Positions 40,501 through 46,130 of a stretch of 64,000 nucleotides of DNA are shown piece after piece. The DNA is taken from positions 46,312,626 to 46,376,625 of the forward strand of contig CM034242.1 in the NCBI GenBank assembly GCA_019916065.1. Direction: 5' to 3'. The position numbers were made by a program, and so were the translations under genes. This DNA is from Vitellaria paradoxa (taxonomy: Eukaryota; Streptophyta; Magnoliopsida; Ericales; Sapotaceae). The number at the start of each line of letters is the position of its first letter. The first letter of the stretch is position 1. The notes beneath the pieces are model-generated. The model worked only from the letters and a program-made list of their open reading frames with translations. It was not told where the DNA came from and did no database searches.

Positions 40501-43500
40501 ATACGTGAATGATTTCTCTAAACCCACCATAAGCCATCAAGCTGTATGGCTGGTGTCTGAGATTCATTTATGAAAATTGTTTCCATAAGGATTATTTTAT
40601 AAATCCATGCTCACACATCTACATTATTTACTCTCTGATTTTCAGGTTACGGAAGCATGGTATGAATGAAGCTGGAGCTTATCAATACTTTGTTCTGCGG
40701 GCTCAGAAAATAGCACTGTCCCATGGATATGAAATTGTTAACTGGTATAAAATCTTAATTTATGACATTATTGTGCTCTATTTATGTTACATATGATAAT
40801 TATGCTTTTGAAAAAATTGCAGGGAAGAGACCTTCAATGACTTTGGCAATAAATTGAGCCGAAAAACTGTGGTGCACAACTGGTATGCCCTAAAGATATT
40901 TATTCCATTTTAATTATTATTGTGTAAAATAGATTCATGGTCATTCTATTCTGAGAAATAGTAATGGATGTTAGACAGTGATATGATTTAATTGCTTCCC
41001 TGGTGATGTAAATTGGTAAAGTGCATTGATTGCATCTGCTTTCTAATTTAGCTGACAAATCATGTAATAATTAGAAGTTAGATTAACATAGGCTTTTCAT
41101 CTGATAAATTAGTTGAGCTCTTTATCTGATAAATTTAGTTAGGATATTCTCCTTAAACCAGAACTGAAGTTAGTAGATCTCTACTTCTAATTCAACAATG
41201 TGGACTTCACAAGTTTGTTTTTGTGGCCCTGTTGTTTGTTAGTGGCACAGCAGCGGGGCATTAGCATGAACGCGAAGCTCCTAACTAATCTAAAGTATAT
41301 TGAATAATTTAATTATTTGAATTAATTAAAATTGATTACAAAGGGTCTTATTTATAAAGAAAAAAAAAGTTGATCCTATATCTTACGAAAAATAGTTTCC
41401 TAACTCTCTAATAGTGTTTCCTAATCAAACTGTGAAAACAAATCTAATCTAGATCCTAAAGTGATTACAATATGGCGTTTGGCCCAAAAATAAAGACAAA
41501 AAATAAAATTAAAATGCTTAAAATAATCCTATACTAAATTAATGGAACTTCCTAACTAGTTTAGGAATCCTTAATCCTATTTCCCAAAGGACAAGAATAA
41601 GGTTTTGAGCCTACAACAATGGAATAATAATTATTCTAAATACTTATATATTCCTTATATAAGTTGGAAAAGTATATTAATTCATCCTAATTTATTCTCC
41701 TTCTCTTAAAAATAACTCGTCCTCAAGTTATCTAATGTAAGATTTGAGAAGTGAAGGATCGTCACAAGCAAGCACCTTTAATGCAATTTATTTGCTAATA
41801 GAAATATGTATAATTTGGGAATAATCTTCATATTTACATGCGACGGTATGCTATGAATGAGGAAATGGGATCTCTTCATTAGAACTAGATTTGGGAGCTT
41901 ACTCCATTGCCTCATGGGAAGAAGATTGGGGGGTGCCATTGGGTCAACACTATCAAGTACCTTCTAGATGTTCATGTTGAATGCCTCAAGTCATGTCTAG
42001 TTGCCAATGACTGTACTCAAACATATATGGTGTTGATTATTTATGGACTTTCTTTTTCCCCTTGGTAACTTTAATTCTATTTGGATACTGTTTGTTGTCG
42101 TTGTTAGTCTCTCTCGGCCATTATATCAATTTGATATCAAGAATGCTTTTCTTTATGAGGTCACTTCATGAGGAGGCAAGTATGGATTAACTACCCGGTT
42201 ATGTTGTGTCTGGTAGCGAGCATCTTGTTTGTCGTTTGGGTCAACCCCTTTATGGTCTATACCAGTCTCTACGTGCTTGGTGTGATTGATTTAGTGCAGT
42301 TGTGCTTGACTATGGTTTTAGATGCCTGACCTTTGATCTCTATCCATATTACTACGCATGGTATGATTATTTTGATTGTTTATGTAAACGATATTTTCAT
42401 TTATGGTGATGATACTAGTGGCATTGTGGATTTAAAGTGTCATTTGGGTTGGACAATTTCATACTAAAGACCTAGGCATTATTTAGTATTTCCTTGGGAT
42501 TGAGGTTGCACGGACTAAAGCAAGGTTTATTTCTCTTGTAAAGGACATATGTTCTTGATTTATTATTTGGAACTGGGTTGTTAGGCTATCGTCATGTTGA
42601 TATTCGGAAGGATTTTTCTGCTAAACCCGATGCTAATTTGAGTAAATATTGACGATTGGTTGGTAAATTTATTTGTCTCACCTTTACTCACCTTGACATT
42701 ACCTATGTTACTTGGTTTATTTATTTATTTATTATTATTATTTTTTATTTTTTTTTTTGGGGGGGGGGGGTTCCTCATTATCTGCACTTTTAGGTTGTTT
42801 TTAATATCTAGCAATGCCTCAAAGGGCTCCTGGACGTGGTCTTCTCTATCGCCCTCATCTCTTTTTGTGGCTGGATTTGTTTACAACTAATACACTATGC
42901 AATGATAAATAGAAAATATGAAAGAGGAAAACCTTCTTAGAAGCTATGAGAAGGGGAGAAATGAACCATGTTGTTGATACTAAGAGAACCGCCAATGGAA
43001 GACATGGTTGCTGAGCTCAATTTGAAACTATCTGCAGTCACTATAGACTGTCTATCAAAGTTAGGTTAAAGTTGTGATCCCACATGTGACTGTTGTTAGG
43101 AACTATTGAAATTTGAGTAGAAAGCTGTTGTAAATAATTGTCAAATTTTAAGGAAAATCTAGTAGTATATTTTGGGGTAAGGTGATATTAATTTATTTAC
43201 TTCATTTTTCTCCTTCACTGATATTTTAGGTAGAAGTGCATTTGGGCTGGTGTTGATTTATTGTTTCTGATTTGGTTGCTTTCTATGGGACAGGCGTGGG
43301 GGTGGTGTTGCAGAGAAAGTGGTTGCGGCTGGGTTGAGGTGCATAGTAAGCAACCAAGATAAGTGGTATTTGGACTACTTGGATACCATGTGGCCAGAAT
43401 TCTATACAAATGAACCACTCAAAAATATCACAAACCCCAAGCAACAAGAATTGGTTATTGGGGGTGAGGTATGCATGTGGGGTGAACATATTGATGGATC

Positions 43501-44700
43501 TGATATTGAACAAACCATATGGCCACGTGCTGCAGCAGCTGCAGGTAAGCGTTTAAATTTTGTCAAAAGTAAAAATTGTTCTATAGTGTGGTTTCATTTC
43601 CTCGATTAATGGGCGTTTTCAGTAACATCTTTGAGTTTTCCAAAATAATTCTAAGCTAGCCATCTATCTCTTTATCTTAGTGTGTGGTTGTGGGAAATAG
43701 TCCATGTAAATTGTTAAACTTTTTTGTTTTTCATCATTTACTGAAAAATATGGGTAATTTCTTTTGTTTTTATCATTATCCATACGATCAAAGTCATGAA
43801 AATCTGATCATTAGGCAATCAATTTACTATTTCTCTTCTTTACGCCTGCTTCCCTCACACATGTAGAGAGGGAAAAGAAGTGAAGAAGCCGCATATCGAA
43901 AAACAAAGATTGCTTGGAAAAATATGTTTTGGCTGCTGCCTCTTGATCTTACCAATTGCATTTGATAGGATCTGAACCTATACTAAAGGCTTAGAAGGGC
44001 TCTACCCTATCCATTTTCTTTTCATTCAAGCCAATTGCCATCTATTAGATTGCAAGAGATTTGCTACTGATAACAATGACCCGCATAAAAGACGTATGTA
44101 ATCCAATACATCATATTTATGTGCATTATTAACTACTCAGATTGGAGAGCGGCAACCCTGGTGTAAGGAACGACAATTTATTCTTATGCAACATGTAGAA
44201 AAACCTAGAGCAATAACAAGATGAACCAAAATTTTGAGTGGCTCCTTTACAGATTTGTACCCTGCTGCATCAAGCACTTGTACCTTGCGCCGCATTTCAA
44301 TGTTTGTGCCAATTTCGTTTTGCTCAACAGTTGAATGTTCAGCAATACACTATTCTAGAATGACTCGTGTCAACCCTAATCTAACTCTAAAAGCAATAAA
44401 AAGTTCAAAACATAACAGATCCTTTCCAGTAATATATACATCATCTCTGGAAATTTGAGTGGTAAGAGAATTTTGATTTCGTTATGGCTGTAATCTTTTC
44501 TTCTCCTTTGCTTTATTTTTCAATCATGGAAAGAGAGGCTCTGGACACCTTATGACAAGTTGGCTAAGGATCCAAGGGAAGTCACTGGAAGGTTGGCACA
44601 CTTCAGGTGTTTGCTGAATCAAAGAGGAGTTGCTGCGGCTCCATTGGCTGGACCTGGCAGAGCTGCCCCAGAAGAGCCTGGTTCCTGCTATATGCAATAA
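4431..44700 (+). CDS. HEXO3: Beta-N-acetylhexosaminidase (HEXO3-like, GH20), 13 exons, 5' end missing
   Basis: Exons: 4431-4505, 6367-6402, 6506-6617, 13460-13530, 18396-18526, 18617-18682, 20192-20292, 20386-20445, 21810-21843, 40646-40744, 40823-40882, 43294-43544, 44534-44700. Joined, they give 1,263 nt: 420 residues plus TAA, with no internal stop and every split codon in phase. The family is about 535-540 residues long, so some 115 N-terminal residues (signal peptide and start of the GH20b domain) are missing. Landmarks in the visible part are [16 protein letters not shown] (from residue 99), [12 protein letters not shown] (153-164), the catalytic HLGGDEVN (Asp213-Glu214) and the C-terminal GSCYMQ. 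The enzyme removes terminal GlcNAc from N-glycans to make paucimannosidic glycans. Arabidopsis HEXO3 acts at the plasma membrane/apoplast. Phrases such as [23 protein letters not shown] and [19 protein letters not shown] match HEXO3 better than HEXO1, as I recall them. Transposons in five or more introns stretch the gene past 40 kb without disturbing an exon. Confidence 0.85.
4690..6168 (+). mobile_element. L1-type LINE remnant, internally deleted
   Basis: Broken translations resemble plant L1 ORF2. An endonuclease segment ([13 protein letters not shown] near 4,965) is followed by an internal deletion of most of the reverse transcriptase near 5,400. After it comes the C-terminal zinc-binding domain ([14 protein letters not shown] near 5,655) with the conserved DHLF box. 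It ends in a poly(A) tract at about 6,147-6,164. Many stops and frameshifts make it inert. It lies in a HEXO3 intron. Confidence 0.75.
6367..6402 (+). CDS. HEXO3: HEXO3 exon, 36-nt micro-exon
   Basis: It encodes [12 protein letters not shown], a conserved GH20 helix. The exon is only 36 nt, preceded by TTGCAG and followed by GTGTTA. It is easily missed by gene finders because an L1 remnant fills the intron before it. Confidence 0.85.
6506..6617 (+). CDS. HEXO3: HEXO3 exon
   Basis: It encodes [17 protein letters not shown] and on to SYRGLLI, entering the catalytic (beta/alpha)8 domain. It ends with the first base of an Asp codon before GTGAGA. The codon is completed by the exon at 13,460, 6.8 kb away. 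Confidence 0.87.
6618..7870. other. HEXO3 intron sequence with degenerate short repeats
   Basis: This is non-coding. Between about 7,250 and 7,530 a motif recurs three times in diverged form: a TTGCACA-like start, then CACAGG or CCAAAC, TTTGAAC, and a GGACGAGCGTC-like end. It is probably a fragment of a decayed LTR. The overlapping ORFs on both strands look like chance frames. Confidence 0.35.
7875..8218 (+). repeat. Tandem duplication of 172 bp
   Basis: Two adjacent copies (about 7,875-8,046 and 8,047-8,218) share the order CATCTAATTCTTATCTCA, a long T-run, CTAATTTATCTTCTATCTC, and GTTTTGTATTAC followed by GGATGG. They differ mainly in T-run length and scattered substitutions. The repeat leads into a copia RT fragment. 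Confidence 0.75.
8140..8707 (+). mobile_element. Ty1/copia remnant: RT start, 3' end and LTR piece
   Basis: Frame fragments near 8,200-8,340 read like the start of copia RT ([13 protein letters not shown], then [22 protein letters not shown]). From about 8,440 to 8,520 the end of the RNase H region and a purine-rich tract (GAGGAGGAGTG) precede what looks like LTR sequence. The end at 8,688-8,707 contains TATTAGAGCAGACAAAG, resembling a tRNA primer-binding site. That sequence is the target duplicated by the LINE that follows. The LTR-derived remnant resumes at 11,722. Confidence 0.6.
8688..8707 (+). repeat. 20-bp target-site duplication of RTE copy B (left)
   Basis: The 20 bases TAGTATTAGAGCAGACAAAG are repeated exactly at 11,702-11,721, flanking the LINE on both sides. 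Confidence 0.9.
8821..9585 (+). pseudogene. RTE LINE endonuclease region (broken)
   Basis: The reading [15 protein letters not shown], then [33 protein letters not shown] and RTQIDFFLT follows the order of APE-type endonuclease motifs (QETK, YAP, GDxN, DH/DF). The GDFN motif is altered to GRDLN here. A TGA near 9,190 and another stop near 9,203 interrupt it, and the frame shifts into the RT part beyond 9,585. The enzyme would nick target DNA for target-primed reverse transcription. This copy is inactive. Confidence 0.8.
10050..11675 (+). pseudogene. RTE LINE reverse transcriptase (one nonsense codon)
   Basis: The frame reads through the RT domain with [22 protein letters not shown] and [11 protein letters not shown]. 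It is interrupted by a single in-frame TAG at 11,322-11,324 (probably a former CAG; copy A has CAG there), then continues in the same frame to 11,675. The C-terminus has the same basic GRGRPKRSW stretch as copy A. Confidence 0.85.
11702..11721 (+). repeat. 20-bp target-site duplication of RTE copy B (right)
   Basis: An exact copy of 8,688-8,707, directly after the TTGGTT tail of the LINE. Confidence 0.9.
11722..13459. other. HEXO3 intron: end of an LTR-derived remnant, then unassigned DNA
   Basis: Positions 11,722-11,930 continue the element interrupted by the LINE (TCTTGAGTTCAACC after the primer-site-like motif, then AACTTAAGCTTTTAGGTGAG). About 12,450-12,630 has several ATGGGTTGGA / AACCCAAAACACA motifs in both orientations, suggestive of a degraded DNA transposon. 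The rest is unassigned. The segment ends at the acceptor of the exon at 13,460. Confidence 0.35.
13460..13530 (+). CDS. HEXO3: HEXO3 exon
   Basis: Joined to the previous exon it reads [24 protein letters not shown], the RGLLIDTSRHY region of GH20 enzymes, whose Arg lines the substrate pocket. The borders are GCGCAG and GTATGT. Confidence 0.85.
13531..14859. other. HEXO3 intron sequence, unassigned
   Basis: No gene. About 14,200-14,590 carries repeated GATACAAACACGGC / GTGTCCGAGGAGTGTG / GATATGGATACAGCAC motifs of the kind seen in small non-autonomous plant elements, but no terminal repeats could be fixed. Confidence 0.3.
14860..17060 (-). mobile_element. Ty1/copia gag-integrase segment, minus strand (decayed)
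   Basis: Minus-strand fragments read as a copia gag start near 17,040 ([18 protein letters not shown], then [15 protein letters not shown]). The central gag follows near 16,700-16,800 ([19 protein letters not shown]). Integrase follows near 14,990-15,370 ([29 protein letters not shown], with the catalytic Glu region). Stops and frameshifts are frequent. The order gag then integrase runs right to left, directly abutting RT sequence on the opposite strand. Confidence 0.65.
17100..17968 (+). mobile_element. Ty1/copia reverse-transcriptase segment, plus strand (decayed)
   Basis: Plus-strand fragments read [41 protein letters not shown] (in another frame [21 protein letters not shown]) and [10 protein letters not shown], the YVDD box altered to YGDD. 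It ends in a purine tract (GAGGGAAG) just before an LTR-like start. Confidence 0.65.
17969..18177 (+). repeat. Candidate copia 3' LTR (about 209 bp)
   Basis: It begins TGTTAG and ends CTAACA, a perfect 6-bp inverted repeat of the TG...CA type, and directly follows a polypurine tract after copia RT. No matching 5' LTR was found by eye, so the call rests on structure alone. Confidence 0.45.
18396..18526 (+). CDS. HEXO3: HEXO3 exon, followed by a GC-AG intron
   Basis: It encodes [17 protein letters not shown] and on to TIADAAAIV, including the conserved HWHIVD strand. The acceptor is CATGCAG. The only in-phase donor is GG|GCAAGT at 18,527, a GC donor. The next exon begins 90 nt later. Confidence 0.85.
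18527..18616 (+). other. HEXO3: GC-AG intron of HEXO3
   Basis: The 90-nt intron starts GCAAGTT and ends TTTGCAG. The GC donor is required for phase (GTC GG|..|T TAT GCT). The extended GCAAGT match is the usual compensation seen at GC donors. Confidence 0.8.
18617..18682 (+). CDS. HEXO3: HEXO3 exon
   Basis: It encodes [22 protein letters not shown], with the conserved E(I/V)DxPGH motif of GH20. It ends in the first two bases of a Trp codon, before GTAGTT. Confidence 0.87.
18683..20191. other. HEXO3 intron with T-run/G-run and a MITE
   Basis: It contains a T-run directly joined to a run of about 14 G (18,938-18,964) and a hAT-like MITE (listed separately). The rest is unassigned. It ends with the acceptor at 20,190-20,191. 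Confidence 0.5.
19342..19888. mobile_element. Probable hAT-like MITE
   Basis: It begins TAGGGTTGGCAAT and ends ATTGCCACCCCTG, imperfect inverted termini of the GGGGTGGCAAT type common in plant hAT-derived MITEs. Internal subterminal repeats (GGTCATAAA, CGTTTATGACA in both orientations) fit. The flanking 8-mers CATTAGGA and CTTCAGGG match at only five of eight positions, so the target-site duplication is doubtful. Confidence 0.5.
20192..20292 (+). CDS. HEXO3: HEXO3 exon
   Basis: It encodes (W)[17 protein letters not shown] and on to [11 protein letters not shown]. The acceptor is CTGTAG and the donor GTAAAA. The Asp codon is split with the next exon. Confidence 0.87.
20386..20445 (+). CDS. 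HEXO3: HEXO3 exon carrying the catalytic Asp-Glu
   Basis: It encodes [20 protein letters not shown]. In GH20 the Asp orients the substrate acetamido group and the Glu is the general acid/base; both are present. The donor is GTGAGT. Confidence 0.9.
20446..21809. other. HEXO3 intron with LTR-derived scraps
   Basis: About 21,237-21,500 holds a fragment containing a reversed primer-site-like motif (GAGCTCTGATACTGTAATAAG), related to a second fragment at about 22,353-22,470. Both share GTAA.C.GATTGTTCCAAAA and CTCCTCACGTGC/CCCCCTCACATGC. They look like minus-oriented LTR-element scraps. Nothing else is recognised. Confidence 0.35.
21810..21843 (+). CDS. HEXO3: HEXO3 exon, 34-nt micro-exon
   Basis: It encodes [11 protein letters not shown] plus two bases of Trp. 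The acceptor is TTTCAG and the donor GTAACA. It is followed by an 18.8-kb intron that contains the nested gypsy elements. Confidence 0.82.
21844..23271. other. HEXO3 intron left of the Tat-type element
   Basis: It includes the second minus-oriented LTR scrap (about 22,353-22,480, with TTTGATACCATTTT). From about 22,975 to 23,270 there is an A-rich stretch with degenerate AGCAAGTAGCAAG / CGAGCAAAC repeats. That stretch seems to belong to the older element into which the Tat-type element inserted. Confidence 0.35.
23272..23276. repeat. 5-bp target-site duplication ATAGG (left)
   Basis: ATAGG directly precedes the LTR start TGTTTGG and recurs directly after the second LTR at 38,514-38,518. Confidence 0.9.
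23277..24160 (-). repeat. 3' LTR of the Tat-type element
   Basis: 884 bp, aligned end to end with 37,630-38,513. Being in minus orientation, this left copy is the 3' LTR. Substitutions relative to the other LTR are mostly transitions (C/T, G/A), as expected from decay of methylated cytosines. Confidence 0.92.
24467..24500 (+). promoter_or_regulatory. TATA-like motif upstream of the antisense ORF
   Basis: ATACATACATATATATATGC lies about 130-160 bp upstream of where the antisense reading frame begins, in a segment with pyrimidine-rich, 5'UTR-like sequence after it. This is a candidate promoter for the antisense gene; no transcription data are available. Confidence 0.3.
24625..27167 (+). pseudogene. 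Antisense extra ORF of the Tat element, 'putative gypsy-type transposon' family, broken
   Basis: On the strand opposite gag/pol, a frame runs from about 24,625 ([17 protein letters not shown]) through [19 protein letters not shown] and [21 protein letters not shown]. It resumes at 25,232 ([14 protein letters not shown], then [22 protein letters not shown]). An acidic run, a basic [12 protein letters not shown] stretch and a long coiled coil ([14 protein letters not shown] to [13 protein letters not shown]) follow, and it ends at TAG 27,165. The N-terminal part resembles the Pfam family 'putative gypsy type transposon' (Transposase_28). A clear intron lies at 26,320-26,412 (TTG|GTAAGT...TTCCAG|ACT), and an acceptor (CTATGCAG) ends another at 25,231. 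Decay: a CTA where a start ATG would fit, TAG 24,736-24,738, TAA 26,611-26,613, a frameshift near 26,710 and TAA at about 26,817. Biochemical function is unknown. Confidence 0.72.
26320..26412 (+). other. Intron inside the antisense ORF
   Basis: 93 nt, GTAAGT to a pyrimidine-rich TTCTTCTTCCAG. Because 93 is a multiple of three and it has no stop, the frame also reads through it, but its T/C-rich composition and low-complexity translation mark it as an intron. Confidence 0.65.
27168..27950. other. Non-coding part of the Tat element between convergent ORFs
   Basis: This is the 3' flank of the antisense ORF, with AATGAATGAAAA and AATAAATG motifs that could serve polyadenylation. No further coding region is recognised. 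Confidence 0.4.
27957..28544. repeat. 146-bp tandem repeat with palindromes, about four units
   Basis: Units recur at 146-bp spacing; the perfect palindrome TGCTCGGCAAGCCGAGCA sits at 28,235, 28,381 and 28,527. Altered forms lie at about 28,090 and 27,957. Each unit also has CCTGGT...ACCAGG, a second inverted repeat of six bases. The array lies between the 3' ends of pol (minus) and the antisense ORF (plus). Confidence 0.9.
28805..32557 (-). pseudogene. Tat-type pol: protease, RT, two RNase H regions, integrase (broken)
   Basis: Minus strand from 32,557: protease region ([19 protein letters not shown], with the Asp-Ala-Gly site). RT follows, with [45 protein letters not shown], and the YIDD box at about 31,275. 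Then come RNase H ([21 protein letters not shown] near 30,600) and a second RNase H ([20 protein letters not shown], then [15 protein letters not shown]). The integrase zinc region ([10 protein letters not shown]...CKKCQK) precedes the core ([10 protein letters not shown] and [10 protein letters not shown]) and an [14 protein letters not shown]-terminus. Breaks: a frameshift just before YIDD (near 31,290) and interruptions at about 30,860, 30,300, 29,400-29,560 and 29,030. Altered residues, such as VDRSS where VDGAS is usual, also point to decay. It would make and integrate element cDNA; this copy is dead. Confidence 0.88.
32603..32607. repeat. 5-bp target-site duplication CTGTT of the nested element (left)
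   Basis: CTGTT precedes the LTR start TGATGCGG and recurs at 35,826-35,830 after the second LTR. Confidence 0.9.
32608..32983 (-). repeat. 3' LTR of the nested element
   Basis: 376 bp, collinear with 35,450-35,825. Terminal TGATG/CATCA form a 5-bp inverted repeat. Confidence 0.92.
32892..34646 (-). CDS. Gag-like protein of the nested element (394 codons, then a stop and a 186-codon extension in the same frame)
   Basis: From ATG 34,646 the frame encodes 394 residues to a TAA at 33,462. The same frame continues from 33,452 for 186 codons into the 3' LTR, so the original product may have been longer, with one nonsense codon. Residues about 20-190 look like a retrotransposon gag capsid: [37 protein letters not shown], and [21 protein letters not shown]. 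No CCHC zinc knuckle was seen. The part after about residue 200 is rich in Ser/Asp and hydrophobics and is not recognised. It would form or join the particle supplied in trans by a complete element. The 394-residue product is intact as it stands. Confidence 0.75.
35090..35380 (-). repeat. GC-rich leader with degenerate CGCCGGAGGT repeats
   Basis: Between the primer-binding site and the gag ORF of the nested element, variants of (T/C)CGCCGGAGGT(T/C)G recur about eight to ten times at irregular spacing, in strong contrast to the AT-rich surroundings. This is the untranslated leader in the element's orientation. Confidence 0.6.
35432..35449 (-). promoter_or_regulatory. Primer-binding site of the nested element
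   Basis: On the minus strand the sequence next to the 5' LTR reads TTGGTATCAGAGCGAATC, the usual plant primer-binding site complementary to the 3' end of initiator methionine tRNA. Confidence 0.75.
35450..35825 (-). repeat. 5' LTR of the nested element
   Basis: 376 bp. About five single-base differences from the other LTR; no indels seen. Confidence 0.92.
35920..37531 (-). pseudogene. Tat-type gag (broken)
   Basis: Minus strand from ATG 37,531 ([10 protein letters not shown]). The N-terminal region carries a [19 protein letters not shown] coiled-coil-like stretch. The gag core follows, with [57 protein letters not shown] and [14 protein letters not shown]-terminal YHQDMGHRTGFC-like stretch and [15 protein letters not shown] follow, the usual end of Tat/Athila-type gag. 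In-frame stops occur at 37,181 and about 36,626, and frameshifts near 36,375 and 36,150-36,245. Gag would form the virus-like particle. The nested element sits just downstream, between gag and protease. Confidence 0.85.
37610..37629 (-). promoter_or_regulatory. Primer-binding site of the Tat-type element
   Basis: On the minus strand the base pairs next to the 5' LTR read TTTGGCGCCCACCGTGGGGC. The TGGCGCC start and short spacing are normal for a tRNA-primed gypsy element. The tRNA species is not assigned here. Confidence 0.7.
37630..38513 (-). repeat. 5' LTR of the Tat-type element
   Basis: 884 bp, the partner of 23,277-24,160, followed by the target duplication ATAGG. Confidence 0.92.
38519..40645. 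other. HEXO3 intron with older LTR-element pieces
   Basis: A reversed primer-site-like motif (TTCTTGCTCTAATACCAAGT, 38,791-38,810) marks an older minus-oriented LTR element that the Tat-type element split. About 38,990-39,220 repeats TGCTATCTCG-like words. A purine tract AAGGGGGAGTG then TTAAGAG (about 39,320) starts another LTR-like segment. Two related segments near 39,476 and 39,668 (TTAGAA.T...CCCACAT...TTATTTC) form a diverged duplication. No gene is seen. Confidence 0.4.
40646..40744 (+). CDS. HEXO3: HEXO3 exon
   Basis: It encodes (W)[15 protein letters not shown] and on to LSHGYEIVN, in phase with the 34-nt exon 18.8 kb upstream. The borders are TTTCAG and GTATAA. Confidence 0.85.
40823..40882 (+). 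CDS. HEXO3: HEXO3 exon
   Basis: It encodes (W)[19 protein letters not shown]. The NWEE block is part of the GH20 active site. The preceding intron is 78 nt and the donor is GTATGC. Confidence 0.87.
40883..41950. other. HEXO3 intron with a minus-oriented gypsy LTR piece
   Basis: About 41,250-41,745 resembles an LTR followed, on the minus strand, by the end of a gypsy coding region (AACTTGAGGACGAG then a purine-rich AAGAGAAGGAGAA). The partner LTR is absent. The rest is unassigned. Confidence 0.4.
41950..42890 (+). mobile_element. Ty1/copia RT remnant, plus strand
   Basis: Broken translation gives [45 protein letters not shown] and [14 protein letters not shown] pieces in the order of copia RT. 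It is related to the fragment at 17.1-18.0 kb. A T-run joined to a G-run (42,755-42,772) lies within its end. Confidence 0.65.
42891..43293. other. HEXO3 intron, unassigned
   Basis: No feature recognised except the acceptor GGACAG before 43,294. Confidence 0.4.
43294..43544 (+). CDS. HEXO3: HEXO3 exon
   Basis: It encodes (W)[16 protein letters not shown] and on to [17 protein letters not shown] and [10 protein letters not shown]. It contains the GGEVCMWGE motif with active-site Trp and Glu residues. The donor is GTAAGC. Confidence 0.88.
43545..44533. other. Last HEXO3 intron, unassigned
   Basis: A 989-bp intron with GTAAGC donor. No transposon protein or repeat boundary was seen. Confidence 0.5.
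44534..44700 (+). CDS. HEXO3: HEXO3 terminal exon
   Basis: It encodes (E)[16 protein letters not shown] and on to [13 protein letters not shown] and GSCYMQ, ending at TAA 44,698-44,700. The acceptor GGAAAG is purine-rich and weak but is the one that keeps phase. An AATAAA overlaps the stop codon. Confidence 0.85.
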
Positions 44701-45224
44701 ACTAAACTGAATATATATATATATATCATTTCTGATTCCTTGGCGCATATACATGCATGTACTGCTGTCTTCAACATTTTCTCCAAATAACAAAGAAAAT
44801 AATAAGCATTCCTGATAAAATCAGGAAGCTCTGATCTCGTGTTGTAGGCTCTGCGAGCCATGAATGACATCAATCATCTCTCTACTAAATTTAGTTTAAG
44901 CATTCGTTCTTTTTCTGTTAATTATTGGAAAATCTGAAGCAAGTGTTATTCTGTTGGAAAATCTGTACTCTTGGAACCTATATGTCCAATATCATTTTAA
45001 GATCTCAAAGGGTATATTTTCCATTGGCAAAGAAAAATGCCTTTTGGAGAACATGCTACTTCAATGATGAAAAATACTGAGGGGTCCAAGATCCTTGATG
45101 TGAAACTTGGTTTTCAAGAATAGCTTTAAAGCACCAATTGAGTTACAATCGTTCCCAGTTATGGAAATATATATCGTGAATATAGACAATGGCAAAAGTT
45201 TTTGTACAGCTTGAGATTTTTGAA
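44701..45224. other. HEXO3 3' flank
   Basis: Contains the 3' untranslated region and intergenic sequence. AATAAA-like motifs occur at the stop codon and near 44,797. No gene seen. Confidence 0.45.
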
Positions 45225-46130
45225 AATAAAGGGTAGTCAACCTTTAGATTGAGGAAAACCTGCTTCGAGGATTAGAGAATTTGGCAAGCCAAGTCTGAGA
45301 AGCTTAAGCTTATCTCAAACCATAAAGTGATTTATGAAGTTTGCAAACACGAGTCTCTCCCTTTCAAGAAAATTCAGGAGGACCATTCATATTGGTTTCG
45401 TCATGCAAATCTCCATGTAAGAATGAATTATTAATATCTAGTTGGGGCAAGGGCCAACATTGGTAGCAGCTGAGGCTAAAAGGACGCGATCGAACAGTAA
45501 GGTGACAGGTTCAAATGTCTCATGCAAGTCTAACCCTTATAATTAGCTAAAACGCGACTTACCGTGCCTTGCATCTTAATTTCTATGCTACCATAGGTCT
45601 TATATCTTATTTTAAAGACCCATTTGCAGCAATTGGGCCTTTGTCAGGTAGAAAAGCGGTCAATGACCATGTTTTATTTTCCTCTAAAACTCGTATCTCA
45701 ATAGTAGTTGTTTCTTGCTATATATAATGGTGATCTTTGACAACTTGGGAATGGGATGGGGATTCATCTGTAGAAGAAATGGCTGGGCTGGTATGAAGGA
45801 ATGGTGTCTCTATGCAATTATGTTGATGTAAAATCCCATGGTTAGAATAATATGCTTTCATCTTATACTTGAAAATTCGCTGGCATTATCTGTTCAAATG
45901 GTTTGAAAGTGAACTGATTATTCTTAACTTTAGCAAAAAATTATTTTAAAAGAAAAGAAGCTTCGGACTTATAAGTCATCAAGTAAAAGCCAACTACGTC
46001 TACTAAAATCATCACAATTGAGTTTAAAAAAAAAAAGGAAATAAATAGTAAAGAGCATCAGACAATTAGGGAATGGAAAAACCATTCCAAATAGCACAAT
46101 GAATGATTTCAAACGGAAGAAGTTATAAAC
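45225..46130 (-). mobile_element. Ty1/copia RT remnant, minus strand
   Basis: The minus strand reads LEENKTWSLTAFLPDKGPIAAKWVFKIRYKTYGSI, the start of copia RT. Diverged pieces follow that correspond to the FLHGDL and VCKLHKSLYGLKQ blocks (about 45,400 and 45,320). The part from 45,800 to 46,130 probably derives from the preceding integrase end. Multiple stops. Confidence 0.65.

Noticed and set aside
4431..44700. HEXO gene as a pseudogene because of its transposon load
   Set aside because: No stop or frameshift occurs in any of the thirteen exons, and the catalytic residues and splice sites are intact.
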